From: Allohahella marinimesophila
GTDB lineage: Bacteria; Pseudomonadota; Gammaproteobacteria; Pseudomonadales; Oleiphilaceae
DNA: 64,000 nt
NCBI RefSeq assembly: GCF_039538005.1
Contig: NZ_BAABBO010000012.1
Location: 186,001 to 250,000, forward strand
Direction of reading: 5' to 3'
This document shows positions 32,407-42,047 of this stretch, piece after piece. Position 1 is the stretch's first letter, and every line of letters starts with the position of its first letter. The translations under genes were made by a program, and so were the position numbers. Below the pieces are notes generated by a model, which worked only from the letters and a program-made list of their open reading frames with translations, was not told the DNA's origin and searched no databases.

Positions 32407-33954
32407 TCAGAATTTCTGAGGGTTGGCTATGATGTCCGCCGCCCGCCTTTTGATCTTGTCCAGCTCATCCCCAGATTTTTCATCCAGCATTTTCAACATC
32501 ATCGTCATCCTCCTGTTGTGCTTGAAAAACTCACGCTTCTCATCCAGGAAATTCCAGTACAGGCTATTGAACGGACAGGAAAGTTCGCCAGTCTTGTCCT
32601 TCACCTTGTAAGTGCATTCCTTACAATAGTTGCTCATCTTGTTGATATACGACCCACTGGAGACATAGGGCTTCGTAGCCACAATACCGCCATCGGCAAA
32701 CTGGCTCATGCCACGCGTGTTGGTGATTTCCACCCATTCCAGCGCGTCGATATAAATACCCAGATACCAGGCATCCACTTCATCGGGGTGAGTCTGGGTC
32801 AGTAGCGCGTAATTGCCTGTAATCATCAGCCGCTGGATATGATGTGCATAGGCATTGTTCAGACTTTGCCTGATGCTGTGCTTCAGGCAATTCATTTTTG
32901 TATCGCCACTCCAGTAGAAGGCAGGCAACTCGTTCTGGTTGTCCAGCTTGTTGCTGCGCTTGTACCCCGGCATTTCTTTCCAGTAAATGCCCCGCATGTA
33001 TTCGCGCCAGCCCAGAATCTGCCTCACAAAACCTTCCACCTGGGAGATATCAATCTCGTCCTTATGCGCTCTCCAGTAGTCGACAACAGCCTGTATTACC
33101 TCTTTCGGGCTGAGCATCTTGGTATTCAAGGCAAAGGATAAGCGGGAATGAAACAGATAGGCCTGCTCGGTATGCAGGGCATCCTGGAAGTCGCCAAAAT
33201 GCACGAGCAGGTGCTTGCAGAAGTAATTCAGTACCGACAGTGAATCTTCCCGGCTTGTTGGCCAGTGAAAACTGGTCTCCTCAATTTGCCCAAAGCTCTT
33301 GATCCCGGCCTGTCTTATCTCATTGAGAATACCTGAAACGTCCTTTCTGAAGCCTCGCTCGTGGGGAATTTCAGGTTTGCCGGACCATTTTCTGCGGTTG
33401 GCGGCGTCGAAATTCCATTGTCCGCCTTCGGGGTCGGCGTCATTGACCATGAGCACGTCATATTTCCTGCGCATGTCGCGGTAGAAATACTCCATGGTCA
33501 TCTGCTGCTTCCCTTCGTAGAACCTGGCGAGATCATCTCTGGAGGTGAGGAAATGTTCGGTATCGAAAGCCTCAGAGTCTATGGATAATGTTTTGCAGAA
33601 ATCCCTGAGCTGAACATCGAGCCGGTATTCATCGGGCAGCTGGTATTCAAATTTCCCGATCTCGTATTCTGACAGCAACCCGTTCAGGTTCTCGGGCAAG
33701 GTCTGCTTGTTCTTCCTGTCGTTGATGCCGAGATAGATGACCTGGTGTTCGCGTTCTTTCAGGTATTGAGCAAAATTCTGCATTGCACAGAAGAAACCCA
33801 CGACCTTCTGGATATGGTGAAGCACATAGTCGGTTTCCTGCCGCATCTCCATGAACACATACAGCACCTCACCCGGGTCATCCCTGAACCAGCTATGGTG
33901 GTGATTGAGTTGATCACCCAGAATAAGCCTCAAGGTCTTCATGCGCCCAGCCAT
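32407..33954 (-). CDS. Cryptochrome/photolyase family protein, iron-sulfur (PhrB/CryB) class
   Basis: FAD-binding DNA photolyase-like protein (515 aa) of the FeS-BCP group, whose studied members repair (6-4) photoproducts or act as light sensors. The N-terminus LRLILGDQLNHHHSWF is typical. Four cysteines in the expected places bind the 4Fe-4S cluster: one in KMNCLKHSIRQ and three in NYCKECTYKVKDKTGELSC. The helical FAD domain holds the usual GWREYMRGIYW and LMITGNYALL segments. The start at 33954 follows AGGA closely. Downstream SDR and upstream FAD oxidoreductase are on the same strand. Confidence 0.93.
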   Translation of the reverse strand: MAGRMKTLRLILGDQLNHHHSWFRDDPGEVLYVFMEMRQETDYVLHHIQKVVGFFCAMQNFAQYLKEREHQVIYLGINDRKNKQTLPENLNGLLSEYEIGKFEYQLPDEYRLDVQLRDFCKTLSIDSEAFDTEHFLTSRDDLARFYEGKQQMTMEYFYRDMRRKYDVLMVNDADPEGGQWNFDAANRRKWSGKPEIPHERGFRKDVSGILNEIRQAGIKSFGQIEETSFHWPTSREDSLSVLNYFCKHLLVHFGDFQDALHTEQAYLFHSRLSFALNTKMLSPKEVIQAVVDYWRAHKDEIDISQVEGFVRQILGWREYMRGIYWKEMPGYKRSNKLDNQNELPAFYWSGDTKMNCLKHSIRQSLNNAYAHHIQRLMITGNYALLTQTHPDEVDAWYLGIYIDALEWVEITNTRGMSQFADGGIVATKPYVSSGSYINKMSNYCKECTYKVKDKTGELSCPFNSLYWNFLDEKREFFKHNRRMTMMLKMLDEKSGDELDKIKRRAADIIANPQKF

Positions 33955-33979
33955 ACGTCCTGCCTTTGGTGTTACAGCG

Positions 33980-35278
33980 CTATGCCGCCCGCTCTTCGGC
34001 CGCAGCCACCAGCCAGGGCGCGGGACAGTCTAGCCTAGCAGCGATGACCATCGCAGATTGCACACCGCTTTCCTGCAGGGGTATGCCGGGTACCGCGTAG
34101 GAGCCGCAGTACCAGATGCGACGCCCCGGCTGCTGATGCAGTTGTGCCAGCGACTTCAGGGCAGCGAGGCTCTCAAGCGTCACCACTGGCCGCTCGAACA
34201 TGGCGCGTCCAAGCACGTAATCTTCATCAGGCTGCACCAGCGGATTCCAGGTCTGGAAGATCGGTCGCGCCTTTTTCAGCTGCGGATAGAGATGATTCAA
34301 CTGGATACTGGCCATCGGCTTGTCGGCCAGCGGGTCGAGCAGAAACTGCAGCGGTGCCGTCGAACGACCTCGTGCCGGAGCGAATTTCGGATCGCTATGC
34401 ACCACGAGCTCACTGGCCTGATAGTCGATCTTGCTGAGAAGTGCGCTGGCCTCGGCTTCCTCATGAGCGACCAGCTCACGCGCCTGATTGGCCTGGCTGG
34501 CGATGACCACGTGATCGAACTGCGCTGAGCCGCCATCGAAGTCGACCTGCACGCCGCTGCCATCTTCCGAACTCTCTACGCGGGTGACACTGGTGTTACA
34601 GCGGATGTCCCGACTGTTGGCCAGCATACGGTCGATGGCATCATCTGCACCGTGTTGGGCCCGCCAGATATTGTTGAACAGTAGGCCACCGGCATAGAAC
34701 TTTATCACCAGCGCGGCCGGATAGGCCGCTGCTGCTTCGTAAGTGCAGGTACCAATGGCTGCCAGCGTTGGCAACATGAGCCTGTCGATGAACACCCGTG
34801 AATAACCAGCGGTTTCAAGATAGTCCAGCACTGTCATATCATCTGCCCGGCCTGCTGCAAGGTCTCTCGGCGCGACAAGCTGAAACACCGCCATGTCCTT
34901 GGCAATCAATAGTGACGACAGACCGAGACTGCGCAAATTATCCATCATGGGGAATGCAGATTTTCGCCACCCAAGATAGCGATAGCTGAGAAAATCGCTG
35001 GTAGCACCTTTCATGCTGAAGCCGGCCGAATGATCCGCATGGCTGGTCTCGACACCGATCATGGCGTAAAGCGCCGTCAGGTTTTCGTAGTAGCCATCGT
35101 TGAAGGCGCGCAGTGGAACATCTATTGTCGCGTCGATGCCAGCTTCGCTGTACTGTAAATTGAAGGCGCCCATGCCTGGACGAGCGTGGCGCTCGAACAA
35201 GGTGACTTCGTGAGTTCGCCCCAGTAGCCACGCGGCACTCAGCCCCGCTATACCACTGCCTATGATCCCTATTTTCAT
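33980..35278 (-). CDS. NAD(P)/FAD-dependent amine oxidase-fold oxidoreductase
   Basis: Flavoprotein (432 aa from ATG 35278) with an N-terminal Rossmann motif IGIIGSGIAGLSAAWLLG, the second FAD stretch VTLFERHARPGMGAF, and a C-terminal RIWYCGSYAVPGIPLQESGVQSA motif. It resembles the amine oxidase-like proteins that sit beside photolyase and cyclopropane-synthase genes in many proteobacteria, including flavin desaturases of furan fatty acid synthesis; this substrate is an inference. The start was chosen for the GGGAG just before ATG 35278 and because the glycine-rich motif should begin near residue 5. It is the first gene of this minus-strand set. Confidence 0.87.
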   Translation of the reverse strand: MKIGIIGSGIAGLSAAWLLGRTHEVTLFERHARPGMGAFNLQYSEAGIDATIDVPLRAFNDGYYENLTALYAMIGVETSHADHSAGFSMKGATSDFLSYRYLGWRKSAFPMMDNLRSLGLSSLLIAKDMAVFQLVAPRDLAAGRADDMTVLDYLETAGYSRVFIDRLMLPTLAAIGTCTYEAAAAYPAALVIKFYAGGLLFNNIWRAQHGADDAIDRMLANSRDIRCNTSVTRVESSEDGSGVQVDFDGGSAQFDHVVIASQANQARELVAHEEAEASALLSKIDYQASELVVHSDPKFAPARGRSTAPLQFLLDPLADKPMASIQLNHLYPQLKKARPIFQTWNPLVQPDEDYVLGRAMFERPVVTLESLAALKSLAQLHQQPGRRIWYCGSYAVPGIPLQESGVQSAMVIAARLDCPAPWLVAAAEERAA

Positions 35279-35381
35279 CAACTCCCTGCCTTGAATAATC
35301 GATGACGCCAGTAAACGGGGTTTGCCGACAGGCTGCAAGCCCTGCTCTCGTGACAACTCATGCTTTATCTCGCAACACGGC

Positions 35382-35390
35382 TGGTATACT
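35382..35390 (+). promoter_or_regulatory. Candidate extended -10 promoter for the TRAP operon
   Basis: TGGTATACT fits the extended -10 pattern TGN-TATAAT. No good -35 box is found 16-18 nt upstream, as is common for extended -10 promoters. It would give a leader of about 50 nt before dctP. Confidence 0.35.
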
Positions 35391-35445
35391 GTTGAATGGC
35401 GCAGGTTTGCTGCACCGTATCAACAATAATAAGGCACGGACTCTC

Positions 35446-36615
35446 ATGAACCCTATCCCGTTTTCAGCACCCGCACTGTCGGGCACACTCGCTCGCAAAA
35501 TCGCACAGATGACCTGCATTTCAATGTTTGGTCTCCTGCTGGCTTGCAACGACAAGAGCACCGAGTCAGCATCATCTTCCGACGCCGCTGCAGTTCAGAA
35601 TACAAACGGCGAGAAGTTCGAACTCAAGCTCGCCGAAACCTGGCAACCAAACTTCCCGATCTTTGGCGACACGCCACAACGGCTCGCCGAAAATGTCGAA
35701 AAGATGTCGGGCGGTAGGCTGACCATCAAGATCGATTCCGCGAACAAGCACAAATCGCCCTTCGGCGTATTCGACATGGTGAAGTCTGGTCAGTACGACA
35801 TGGGCCACTCCGCGTCTTACTACTGGAAAGGCAAGATTCCGACGTCGATGTATTTCACCACCATGCCCTTCGGCATGATCGCGCCTGAACAGTACGCCTG
35901 GTTCTATTATGGCGATGGCATGAAGCTCATGCAGGAAGTCTACGACGAGCACGGCGTGCTGTCGTTTCCCGGCGGCAATACCAGCAATCAAATGGGTGGC
36001 TGGTTCCAGAAGGAGATCAATTCGGTCGAAGACCTCAAGGGCCTGAAGATGCGCATCCCCGGTTTCGCTGGCGAAGTGCTGGCCAAGCTCGGTGTGAGCG
36101 TGACCAATATTGCCCCCGGCGAACTCTATACCTCGCTGGAACGTGGCACCATTGATGCACTTGAATGGGTTGGCCCAGCCCTTGATCTGCGTATGGGCTT
36201 CCAGAAGATTGCGCCCTACTACTATACCGGCTGGCATGAGCCTGCGACAGAGCTGCAGTTCCTCATCAACAAGCAGGCGATGGACAAGCTGCCGGAAGAC
36301 CTGCAGGCCATCCTGAAGATCGCCATGCGCGAGGCAGCCTACAACATGTACGTGCACTCCTATGCCGAGAGCGCCGAAAGCTGGGCCAGCATCCAGGAAG
36401 AATACCCGGAGGTGAAGATCAAGACCTTCCCACCTGAAGTCATGGAGGCCATGCGCCAGGCCAACCAGGAACTGCTGGAAGAAGAAGCCAAAAACAACCC
36501 GATGGCCAAGAAGATCCAGGAATCCCAGGCAGAATTTCTGCGAAAGGCGCGAGGCTGGACAGAAATATCTGACTTCGCCTATCTGAAGAGCCAGGAAGAA
36601 GCCAAAGCCGAGTAA
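35446..36615 (+). CDS. dctP: TRAP transporter solute-binding protein (DctP family)
   Basis: Extracytoplasmic receptor of a TRAP importer for carboxylates or related acids. The start at 35446 (MNPIPFSAP) yields 389 aa with a signal peptide ending FGLLLAC, so this receptor appears to be a lipoprotein. The family region GLKMRIPGFAGEVLAKLGVSVTNIAPGELYTSLERGTIDALEWVGP includes the conserved Arg that binds substrate carboxylate in DctP proteins. The sequence FQKIAPYYYTGWHEPATELQF suits the mannitol/chloroaromatic or 2-oxoacid-binding (TakP-like) subgroup. It is followed by the two permease genes. Confidence 0.93.
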   Translation: MNPIPFSAPALSGTLARKIAQMTCISMFGLLLACNDKSTESASSSDAAAVQNTNGEKFELKLAETWQPNFPIFGDTPQRLAENVEKMSGGRLTIKIDSANKHKSPFGVFDMVKSGQYDMGHSASYYWKGKIPTSMYFTTMPFGMIAPEQYAWFYYGDGMKLMQEVYDEHGVLSFPGGNTSNQMGGWFQKEINSVEDLKGLKMRIPGFAGEVLAKLGVSVTNIAPGELYTSLERGTIDALEWVGPALDLRMGFQKIAPYYYTGWHEPATELQFLINKQAMDKLPEDLQAILKIAMREAAYNMYVHSYAESAESWASIQEEYPEVKIKTFPPEVMEAMRQANQELLEEEAKNNPMAKKIQESQAEFLRKARGWTEISDFAYLKSQEEAKAE

Positions 36616-36629
36616 GGATACCGAAACAG

Positions 36630-37190
36630 ATGCTCGAAAAAGTGGATCGCGGCCTCGCGGCCATTAGTAACTTATGCGGCGTTCTCGCCGCAGTACTCTT
36701 CATCGCCATGCTGCTCAACGTCACCTACGATGTGAGCGCCCGTTACGCCTTCGACTCGGTGTCCGTAGGCATGCAGGAGCTCGAGTGGCATCTGCTTTCG
36801 GCAGCCTTCCTGTTGGCTATTCCCTACGCGGTGCAGACAGATGGTCACGTGCGCGTCGATGTATTCTATGAACGCGCCAGTGATCGAAGCAAAGCCATTA
36901 TCAATCTGTTTGGCGCCATCGTTTTCCTGTTGCCCTTCGCCATACTCATACTCTGGTATGGTGTGGGCTTCACCGAAAATGCCTGGTCCATCGGTGAAAC
37001 CAGTGGAGACCCGGGCGGCCTCACCCATCGCTGGATCATCAAGAGTCTCATTCCCATCTCCGCTGGCCTGCTGGCCCTGTCCGGCGTGGGCATGATCACG
37101 CACGCGATACTTGTGCTGGCAGGGCGCGCGCATTACTCCGAACCAACGGCCGCGCAGAGCGCCTCACCGAAAAAAGGAGCGCTGCTGTAA
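36630..37190 (+). CDS. dctQ: TRAP transporter small permease (DctQ)
   Basis: Four-helix membrane subunit (186 aa) that pairs with the large permease. Hydrophobic segments lie near residues 15-35, 48-68, 88-112 and 133-157, and the conserved stretch ELEWHLLSAAFLLAIPYAVQTDGHVRVDVFYER marks the family. It starts 14 nt after dctP and overlaps dctM by 1 nt. Confidence 0.93.
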   Translation: MLEKVDRGLAAISNLCGVLAAVLFIAMLLNVTYDVSARYAFDSVSVGMQELEWHLLSAAFLLAIPYAVQTDGHVRVDVFYERASDRSKAIINLFGAIVFLLPFAILILWYGVGFTENAWSIGETSGDPGGLTHRWIIKSLIPISAGLLALSGVGMITHAILVLAGRAHYSEPTAAQSASPKKGALL

Positions 37191-38476
37191 TGGTCGGCCT
37201 GATCATGTTCGTCGTCGCGCTATTTTTACTGCTGCTTGGCTTTCCAGTAGCCTTTACCTTCGGCGGCGTTGCGCTGCTGTTTGGTGTGTTTTCGGAAGGT
37301 GTCGAGCTGTTCGCCTTCATGCCCTATCGCATACAGAGCATCATGCAGAACACCCTGCTGATGGCCATTCCCCTCTTTATTTTCATGGGCCTCGTCCTGC
37401 AGAAAACGAAGCTGGCAGAACAGCTGCTCGAAGCCATGGGCAAACTGTTCGGTGGTGTACGTGGTGGGCTGGCCATCGCGACCATCCTGGTCGGCGCCCT
37501 GCTGGCCGCCTCGACGGGTGTAGTCGGGGCCAGCGTGGTGGCCATGGGACTCATCTCCCTGCCGGTGATGCTCAAGTACGGCTACGACAAGGGCCTGGCC
37601 ACCGGCGTCATCTGCGCCTCCGGCACCATGGGTCAGATCGTCCCACCGTCGATCATTCTCATCATACTTGGTGACGTGCTCGGCATTCCGGTGGGCGATC
37701 TCTTCCAGGCCGCCATACTGCCGAGTGCCATTCTCGTCGGCTGCTATATCGCCTATGTGCTCTTCATCAGCTGGCGTAATCCGGATGACGCCCCGGCCAT
37801 TCAGGACCTCGATTCGACCGAGACCAAAACCCAGCAGTATCTGAGCGCCCTCATGGCCATCCTGCCACCGCTGGCCCTGATTCTCGTAGTGCTCGGCTCC
37901 ATCTTCACCGGCATCGCCACGCCGACTGAATCGGCTGCGCTGGGTGGCATTGGCGCCATTGTTCTATCGCTGGTCTACCAGCAGTTTTCATTCCGCATGA
38001 TCTGGGAAAGCTCGAAGGAGACCATGAGCATCACCGCCATGATCTTCGCCATACTGCTCGGGGCCACTGCGTTCTCCATGGCCTTCACCTACACTGGCGG
38101 CGATACGATCGTGGAAGAATGGATGCTGAGCCTGCCTGGCGAGAAATGGGGCTTCCTGCTCGTCAGTATGCTGATCATCCTGGTACTCGGCTTCTTCGTC
38201 GATTTCGTCGAGATCTCCTTCATCGTCGTGCCCATACTGGCGCCTGTCGCTGAAGCGCTGGGCATCAGCATGGTCTGGTTTGCGATGTTGATCGCCATGA
38301 ACCTGCAGACCAGCTTCCTCACACCACCCTTCGGTTTCGCGCTCTTCTATCTCAAGGGCGTAGCACCGACTTCAGTACGGACGACCGACATCTACCGTGG
38401 CGTCATGCCCTTCATACTCATCCAGATGTTCGTCGTTCTGCTGCTGCTCTTTTCACCAGAACTGTTTGGACTGTAG
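37190..38476 (+). CDS. dctM: TRAP transporter large permease (DctM)
   Basis: Membrane subunit (428 aa) with about 12 hydrophobic segments that forms the sodium-dependent transport channel. Typical DctM patterns are MAIPLFIFMG, GGLAIATILVGALLAASTGVVGASVVAMG and ASGTMGQIVPPSIILIILGD, plus FLTPPFGFALFYLKG near the end. It completes a canonical dctP-dctQ-dctM operon. Confidence 0.95.
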   Translation: MVGLIMFVVALFLLLLGFPVAFTFGGVALLFGVFSEGVELFAFMPYRIQSIMQNTLLMAIPLFIFMGLVLQKTKLAEQLLEAMGKLFGGVRGGLAIATILVGALLAASTGVVGASVVAMGLISLPVMLKYGYDKGLATGVICASGTMGQIVPPSIILIILGDVLGIPVGDLFQAAILPSAILVGCYIAYVLFISWRNPDDAPAIQDLDSTETKTQQYLSALMAILPPLALILVVLGSIFTGIATPTESAALGGIGAIVLSLVYQQFSFRMIWESSKETMSITAMIFAILLGATAFSMAFTYTGGDTIVEEWMLSLPGEKWGFLLVSMLIILVLGFFVDFVEISFIVVPILAPVAEALGISMVWFAMLIAMNLQTSFLTPPFGFALFYLKGVAPTSVRTTDIYRGVMPFILIQMFVVLLLLFSPELFGL

Positions 38477-38487
38477 GCTGACTGACC

Positions 38488-39105
38488 ATGGATGATCTAC
38501 CCTGCTCGGAGGCGAGCGAGCGAAACAAACGCCCCATACTCCAGGTGCTGGCCGGCCTGTTGCACGAAGGCCCCGTATATGCCTTTGAAATCGGCTCGGG
38601 CACCGGCCAGCATGCCACTTTTTTCGCCGCTGCCCACCCGCAATGGCGCTGGCAGCCGACCGAGCTACCAGAGAATCTTGGCATACTGGAACAGCGTTGC
38701 GAACGCAGCGGACTTGAGAATATTCTGCCCCCCATGGGATTCGAAGTGGGTGAGTCAGACGTCCCTGACTCGCTTCAGAATGGCTGCGACCTGGTATTTA
38801 CCGCCAACACGCTACATATCATGCTGTCCGAGCGACTCCCCTTCTTTTTCCATAGCGCCGGCCGACTACTCAAACCGCAGGGTTTACTCGTCTGCTACGG
38901 CCCATTTATGGAAAATGCCGAACACAACAGTGCGAGCAATCATGAGTTCGATGTCGCACTCAGAGCCCAAGGCTGCGGTGGCATACCGGATATCAGGCAG
39001 CTCGAATTATTGGCCGACGCCAATGATCTGCGATTTCAGGAGCAGATTCACTTGCCGGCCAACAATCGCGTACTCGTATTCCAGAAACTGGCGACTTTTG
39101 ATTAG
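38488..39105 (+). CDS. DUF938 family SAM-dependent methyltransferase
   Basis: Class I methyltransferase-like protein (205 aa) of the DUF938 family. It shows the typical start SEASERNKRPILQVLAGLL, the SAM motif AFEIGSGTGQHATFFA, and DLVFTANTLHIM. The substrate is unknown. It starts 11 nt after dctM and is probably co-transcribed with the TRAP genes, although co-occurrence may be incidental. Confidence 0.88.
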   Translation: MDDLPCSEASERNKRPILQVLAGLLHEGPVYAFEIGSGTGQHATFFAAAHPQWRWQPTELPENLGILEQRCERSGLENILPPMGFEVGESDVPDSLQNGCDLVFTANTLHIMLSERLPFFFHSAGRLLKPQGLLVCYGPFMENAEHNSASNHEFDVALRAQGCGGIPDIRQLELLADANDLRFQEQIHLPANNRVLVFQKLATFD

Positions 39106-39116
39106 TGCCTTGATGG

Positions 39117-39128
39117 ACTTTATAAAGT
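39117..39128. promoter_or_regulatory. Perfect 12-bp palindrome upstream of the pirin gene
   Basis: ACTTTATAAAGT is a perfect palindrome in the 94-bp gap between the DUF938 and pirin genes. Its position 71 nt before the pirin ATG and next to a TTGATG/TAAGAT pair suits an operator, but no regulator gene is nearby. Confidence 0.3.
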
Positions 39129-39199
39129 TCGTTTTAAGATGATTATTTCCTTTTCGCCTGCTGATAACATTCACTTATCCAAGAGAGGAGTGAACGATC

Positions 39200-39916
39200 A
39201 TGATCCAGCTCATCAGCTATGACACGCTTGGCCACGCCAACCACGGCTGGCTCAACGCGCGACACCACTTCAGTTTCGCCAATTATTACGACCCAGAGCG
39301 TATGGGCTTTGGCACCCTGCGCGTGGTGAACGACGATGTGATCGCAGCCGGCACCGGCTTCGGCACGCATCCTCATAACAATATGGAAATCATCACCTAC
39401 GTGCGCCAGGGCGGCATTACCCATCGCGATAGTCTCGGTAACGAAGGCCGCACTGGTGCGGGAGATGTTCAGGTCATGAGTGCGGGCACCGGAGTCGCGC
39501 ATTCGGAATACAACAGGGGAAGCGAGGCGACCAATCTGTATCAGATCTGGATCGAGCCAGCGAAGCGCAATGTAGCGCCGCGTTGGGAAGCGAGGGTCTT
39601 TCCTGAGGCACAGGTCGAAGATAAGCTGGTGCCCCTGGCATCAGGGCGCGAGGCAGATCTCGAACAGGGTGCCCTGCTCATCCATCAGGATGCGACGATA
39701 TCAGGCGGTCGCCTGGCCGAGGGACGGTCGATAGAACACGAGCTGAAATATCTCGGTTACCTGCTCGTGTCGCACGGTAGCGTGGACGTGAACGGACAGA
39801 AGGCGAGCAAGGGGGATGCACTAGCTATCAGTGATGTCAGCCGCCTGACCATCACCGCCGATAGCGACAGTGAAGTCCTGCTTATTGACGTACCGGCTGC
39901 TGTTCAGCCTGCCTGA
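39200..39916 (+). CDS. Pirin family bicupin protein
   Basis: Cytoplasmic bicupin (238 aa) of the YhhW/pirin type; some members show quercetin 2,3-dioxygenase activity. The N-terminal cupin carries the metal-binding pattern GFGTHPHNNMEIITYV (two His and a Glu) and the later His in GTGVAHSEYN. GAGAGGAG directly before the ATG gives a strong ribosome-binding site. The 3' end overlaps the convergent hydrolase gene by 35 bp. Confidence 0.92.
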   Translation: MIQLISYDTLGHANHGWLNARHHFSFANYYDPERMGFGTLRVVNDDVIAAGTGFGTHPHNNMEIITYVRQGGITHRDSLGNEGRTGAGDVQVMSAGTGVAHSEYNRGSEATNLYQIWIEPAKRNVAPRWEARVFPEAQVEDKLVPLASGREADLEQGALLIHQDATISGGRLAEGRSIEHELKYLGYLLVSHGSVDVNGQKASKGDALAISDVSRLTITADSDSEVLLIDVPAAVQPA

Positions 39917-40907
39917 GTGAAGCCTCCAGGGCTTCTTCCATCAGGTTGAAGACGCGGTCCCTGTAGAGCACAGACTCGTTAACCAGGTGGTGACGGGCGT
40001 CGGGAATCACGATGCTCCTCGCCCAGGGAAACAGTGTCTCGATCACCGGCAGGTTGTGCTCCCACTCCACCGTCGCATCATCGCTGCCCTGCAGAATGGT
40101 AATACCCGGCAGGTTCTGCCGGGCTCTTTCCAGCGCACCGGGTCGTGCCGCTTCAGTTCGCGGGATCCAGTCTATCAAAGCCTCCACCCAACGCGCGTTG
40201 ACCTGCCTCGGCTGAAGAGGATCACAGTTCTTGATGAAGTTGTGAAAACTCTCATCATGACTGTTGAGATTCCACTGCCTCGGCCAGTAATCGCGATAGC
40301 GTCCTATCAGACTGAACAGTAGCTTCGCCTTCTCCCAGGCCCGGGGCCGCACCAGCGGTGCCAGGAGGACGCAATGCTGAAACGGTGTCCTCGACAGGCT
40401 GGTGAGCAGATGTTCGAGCAGAATGGCGCCGCCAGTGCTCTGTCCGACTGCAAACTGCGGCAGGGCCGCCACTGCCGGGAACAGTTGGCGACAGTGCTCG
40501 ATCACGCTATCGAACACCAGACGATACTCATCGAAGCTGCGCACAGCCGCCCTCGCCCCACTCGACAAGCCATGCCCTGGCAGGTCAAAAGCCACGACAT
40601 TGAAGCCGAAGCTCAGCAAGCGAGTGATGACATGGCGATACAGGCCAACATGATCGAAATAGCCATGCAGCACTGTCACTGTGGCTCTGGCGGAGGCCAC
40701 CTGAAACACCTGTACGGCGACACTATAGCCGGTCGTTTCCAGAATGCCGCAGTGATAGGCCGAGGTCAGCTCGATGCACTTGTCGAGCTTGTAGAGCTCG
40801 ATGTAGTCCCCCAGCCCACCTGACTGGCCTTCGATGACCGTCGGAGCCTGCGCCGCCTCCGCCAGAGACGGAAGACTATGGCGCAGGTATGCGGCGTCGA
40901 AGCTCAT
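39882..40907 (-). CDS. Alpha/beta hydrolase (monoacylglycerol lipase/lysophospholipase-like)
   Basis: Serine hydrolase (341 aa) with the oxyanion region VTVLHGYFDHVGLYRHV, the cap-associated FDLPGHGLSSG, the nucleophile motif AVGQSTGGAILLEHL, Asp in LQGSDDATVEWEHN and His in ARHHLVNES. The layout fits monoacylglycerol lipase or lysophospholipase family members. It starts 30 nt downstream of fba on the same strand, so may be the last gene of the central-carbon operon, possibly by read-through only. Confidence 0.88.
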   Translation of the reverse strand: MSFDAAYLRHSLPSLAEAAQAPTVIEGQSGGLGDYIELYKLDKCIELTSAYHCGILETTGYSVAVQVFQVASARATVTVLHGYFDHVGLYRHVITRLLSFGFNVVAFDLPGHGLSSGARAAVRSFDEYRLVFDSVIEHCRQLFPAVAALPQFAVGQSTGGAILLEHLLTSLSRTPFQHCVLLAPLVRPRAWEKAKLLFSLIGRYRDYWPRQWNLNSHDESFHNFIKNCDPLQPRQVNARWVEALIDWIPRTEAARPGALERARQNLPGITILQGSDDATVEWEHNLPVIETLFPWARSIVIPDARHHLVNESVLYRDRVFNLMEEALEASLRQAEQQPVRQ

Positions 40908-40937
40908 GAGCGGCTCATCGGTCTAGCGCTCAAGCGA

Positions 40938-42002
40938 TCAGTTGATCTTCGCAGCGAGTTCGCCCTTTTCATACCGGCTGGCCATGGCGTCGAGTGACAT
41001 AGGCTTGATCTTGCTGGCCTGGCCTGCTGTGCCAAAGGCTTCGTAGCGCGCCTTGACGATTTCTGACATCGCCAGAGTCGCCTTGGCGAGATACTTCCGT
41101 GGGTCGAATTCAGCCGGGTGCTCAGTGAAATAACGACGGATCGCGCCAGTGGACGCCAGTCTCAGGTCAGTATCGATATTGACCTTGCGCACGCCGTGCT
41201 TGATGCCTTCCTGGATCTCTTCAACCGGCACGCCGTAGGTCTCGCTGATATTGCCGCCGTGCTCGTTGATGATCTTCAGCCACTCCTGCGGCACCGATGA
41301 CGAGCCGTGCATGACCAGGTGCGTATTCGGGATGCGCTTGTGGATGGCTTTGATCTGGCCAATCGCGAGCGTGTCGCCTGTTGGCGGACGGGTGAACTTG
41401 TAGGCGCCGTGGCTGGTGCCGATGGCAATGGCCAGAGCATCGACCTGCGTGCGCTTCACGAAGTCTGCAGCTTCATCAGGATCGGTCAGCATCTGTTCAT
41501 GGCTCAGTGTGCCTTCTGCACCCACGCCATCTTCCTCACCGGCCTGACCTGTTTCGAGCGAACCCAGGCAGCCGAGCTCGCCTTCAACCGATACACCACA
41601 GGCGTGAGCCATGGCGACGACCTGACGGGTGACTTCGACGTTGTAGTCGTAGTCAGCAGGTGTCTTGCCGTCTTCCTTGAGTGAGCCATCCATCATGACC
41701 GAGGAAAAGCCCAATTGAATGGAGCGCTGGCAAATGGCTGGCGAGGTGCCATGGTCCTGGTGCATGACCACCGGGATATGCGGAAACTCTTCGACGGCCG
41801 CCAGGATCAGGTGGCGCAGGAACGGCGCACCTGCGTACTTGCGGGCGCCAGCCGAAGCCTGCACGATCACCGGGCTGTTGGTGGCATCGGCTGCCTCCAT
41901 GATCGCCCGCATCTGCTCGAGGTTGTTGACGTTAAATGCTGGTACGCCATAACCGTTTTCGGCGGCATGGTCGAGGAGCTGTCTCATGCTGATCAGCGCC
42001 AT
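40938..42002 (-). CDS. fba: Class II fructose-bisphosphate aldolase
   Basis: Zinc-dependent aldolase (354 aa) of the Calvin-cycle/CbbA subtype, interconverting fructose-1,6-bisphosphate with two triose phosphates. Motifs include PVVMHQDHGTSPAICQRSI, SVMMDGSLKEDGKTPADYD, the Glu-rich GELGCLGSLETGQAGEEDG and HLVMHGSSSVPQEWL. It follows pgk by 45 nt. Gene order tktA-epd-pgk-fba is as I recall it for Pseudomonas-type genomes. Confidence 0.96.
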   Translation of the reverse strand: MALISMRQLLDHAAENGYGVPAFNVNNLEQMRAIMEAADATNSPVIVQASAGARKYAGAPFLRHLILAAVEEFPHIPVVMHQDHGTSPAICQRSIQLGFSSVMMDGSLKEDGKTPADYDYNVEVTRQVVAMAHACGVSVEGELGCLGSLETGQAGEEDGVGAEGTLSHEQMLTDPDEAADFVKRTQVDALAIAIGTSHGAYKFTRPPTGDTLAIGQIKAIHKRIPNTHLVMHGSSSVPQEWLKIINEHGGNISETYGVPVEEIQEGIKHGVRKVNIDTDLRLASTGAIRRYFTEHPAEFDPRKYLAKATLAMSEIVKARYEAFGTAGQASKIKPMSLDAMASRYEKGELAAKIN

Positions 42003-42047
42003 AATCTGTCTCCCTAAACTGGAACTGTTGAATGTGTTGAGCCGGTA

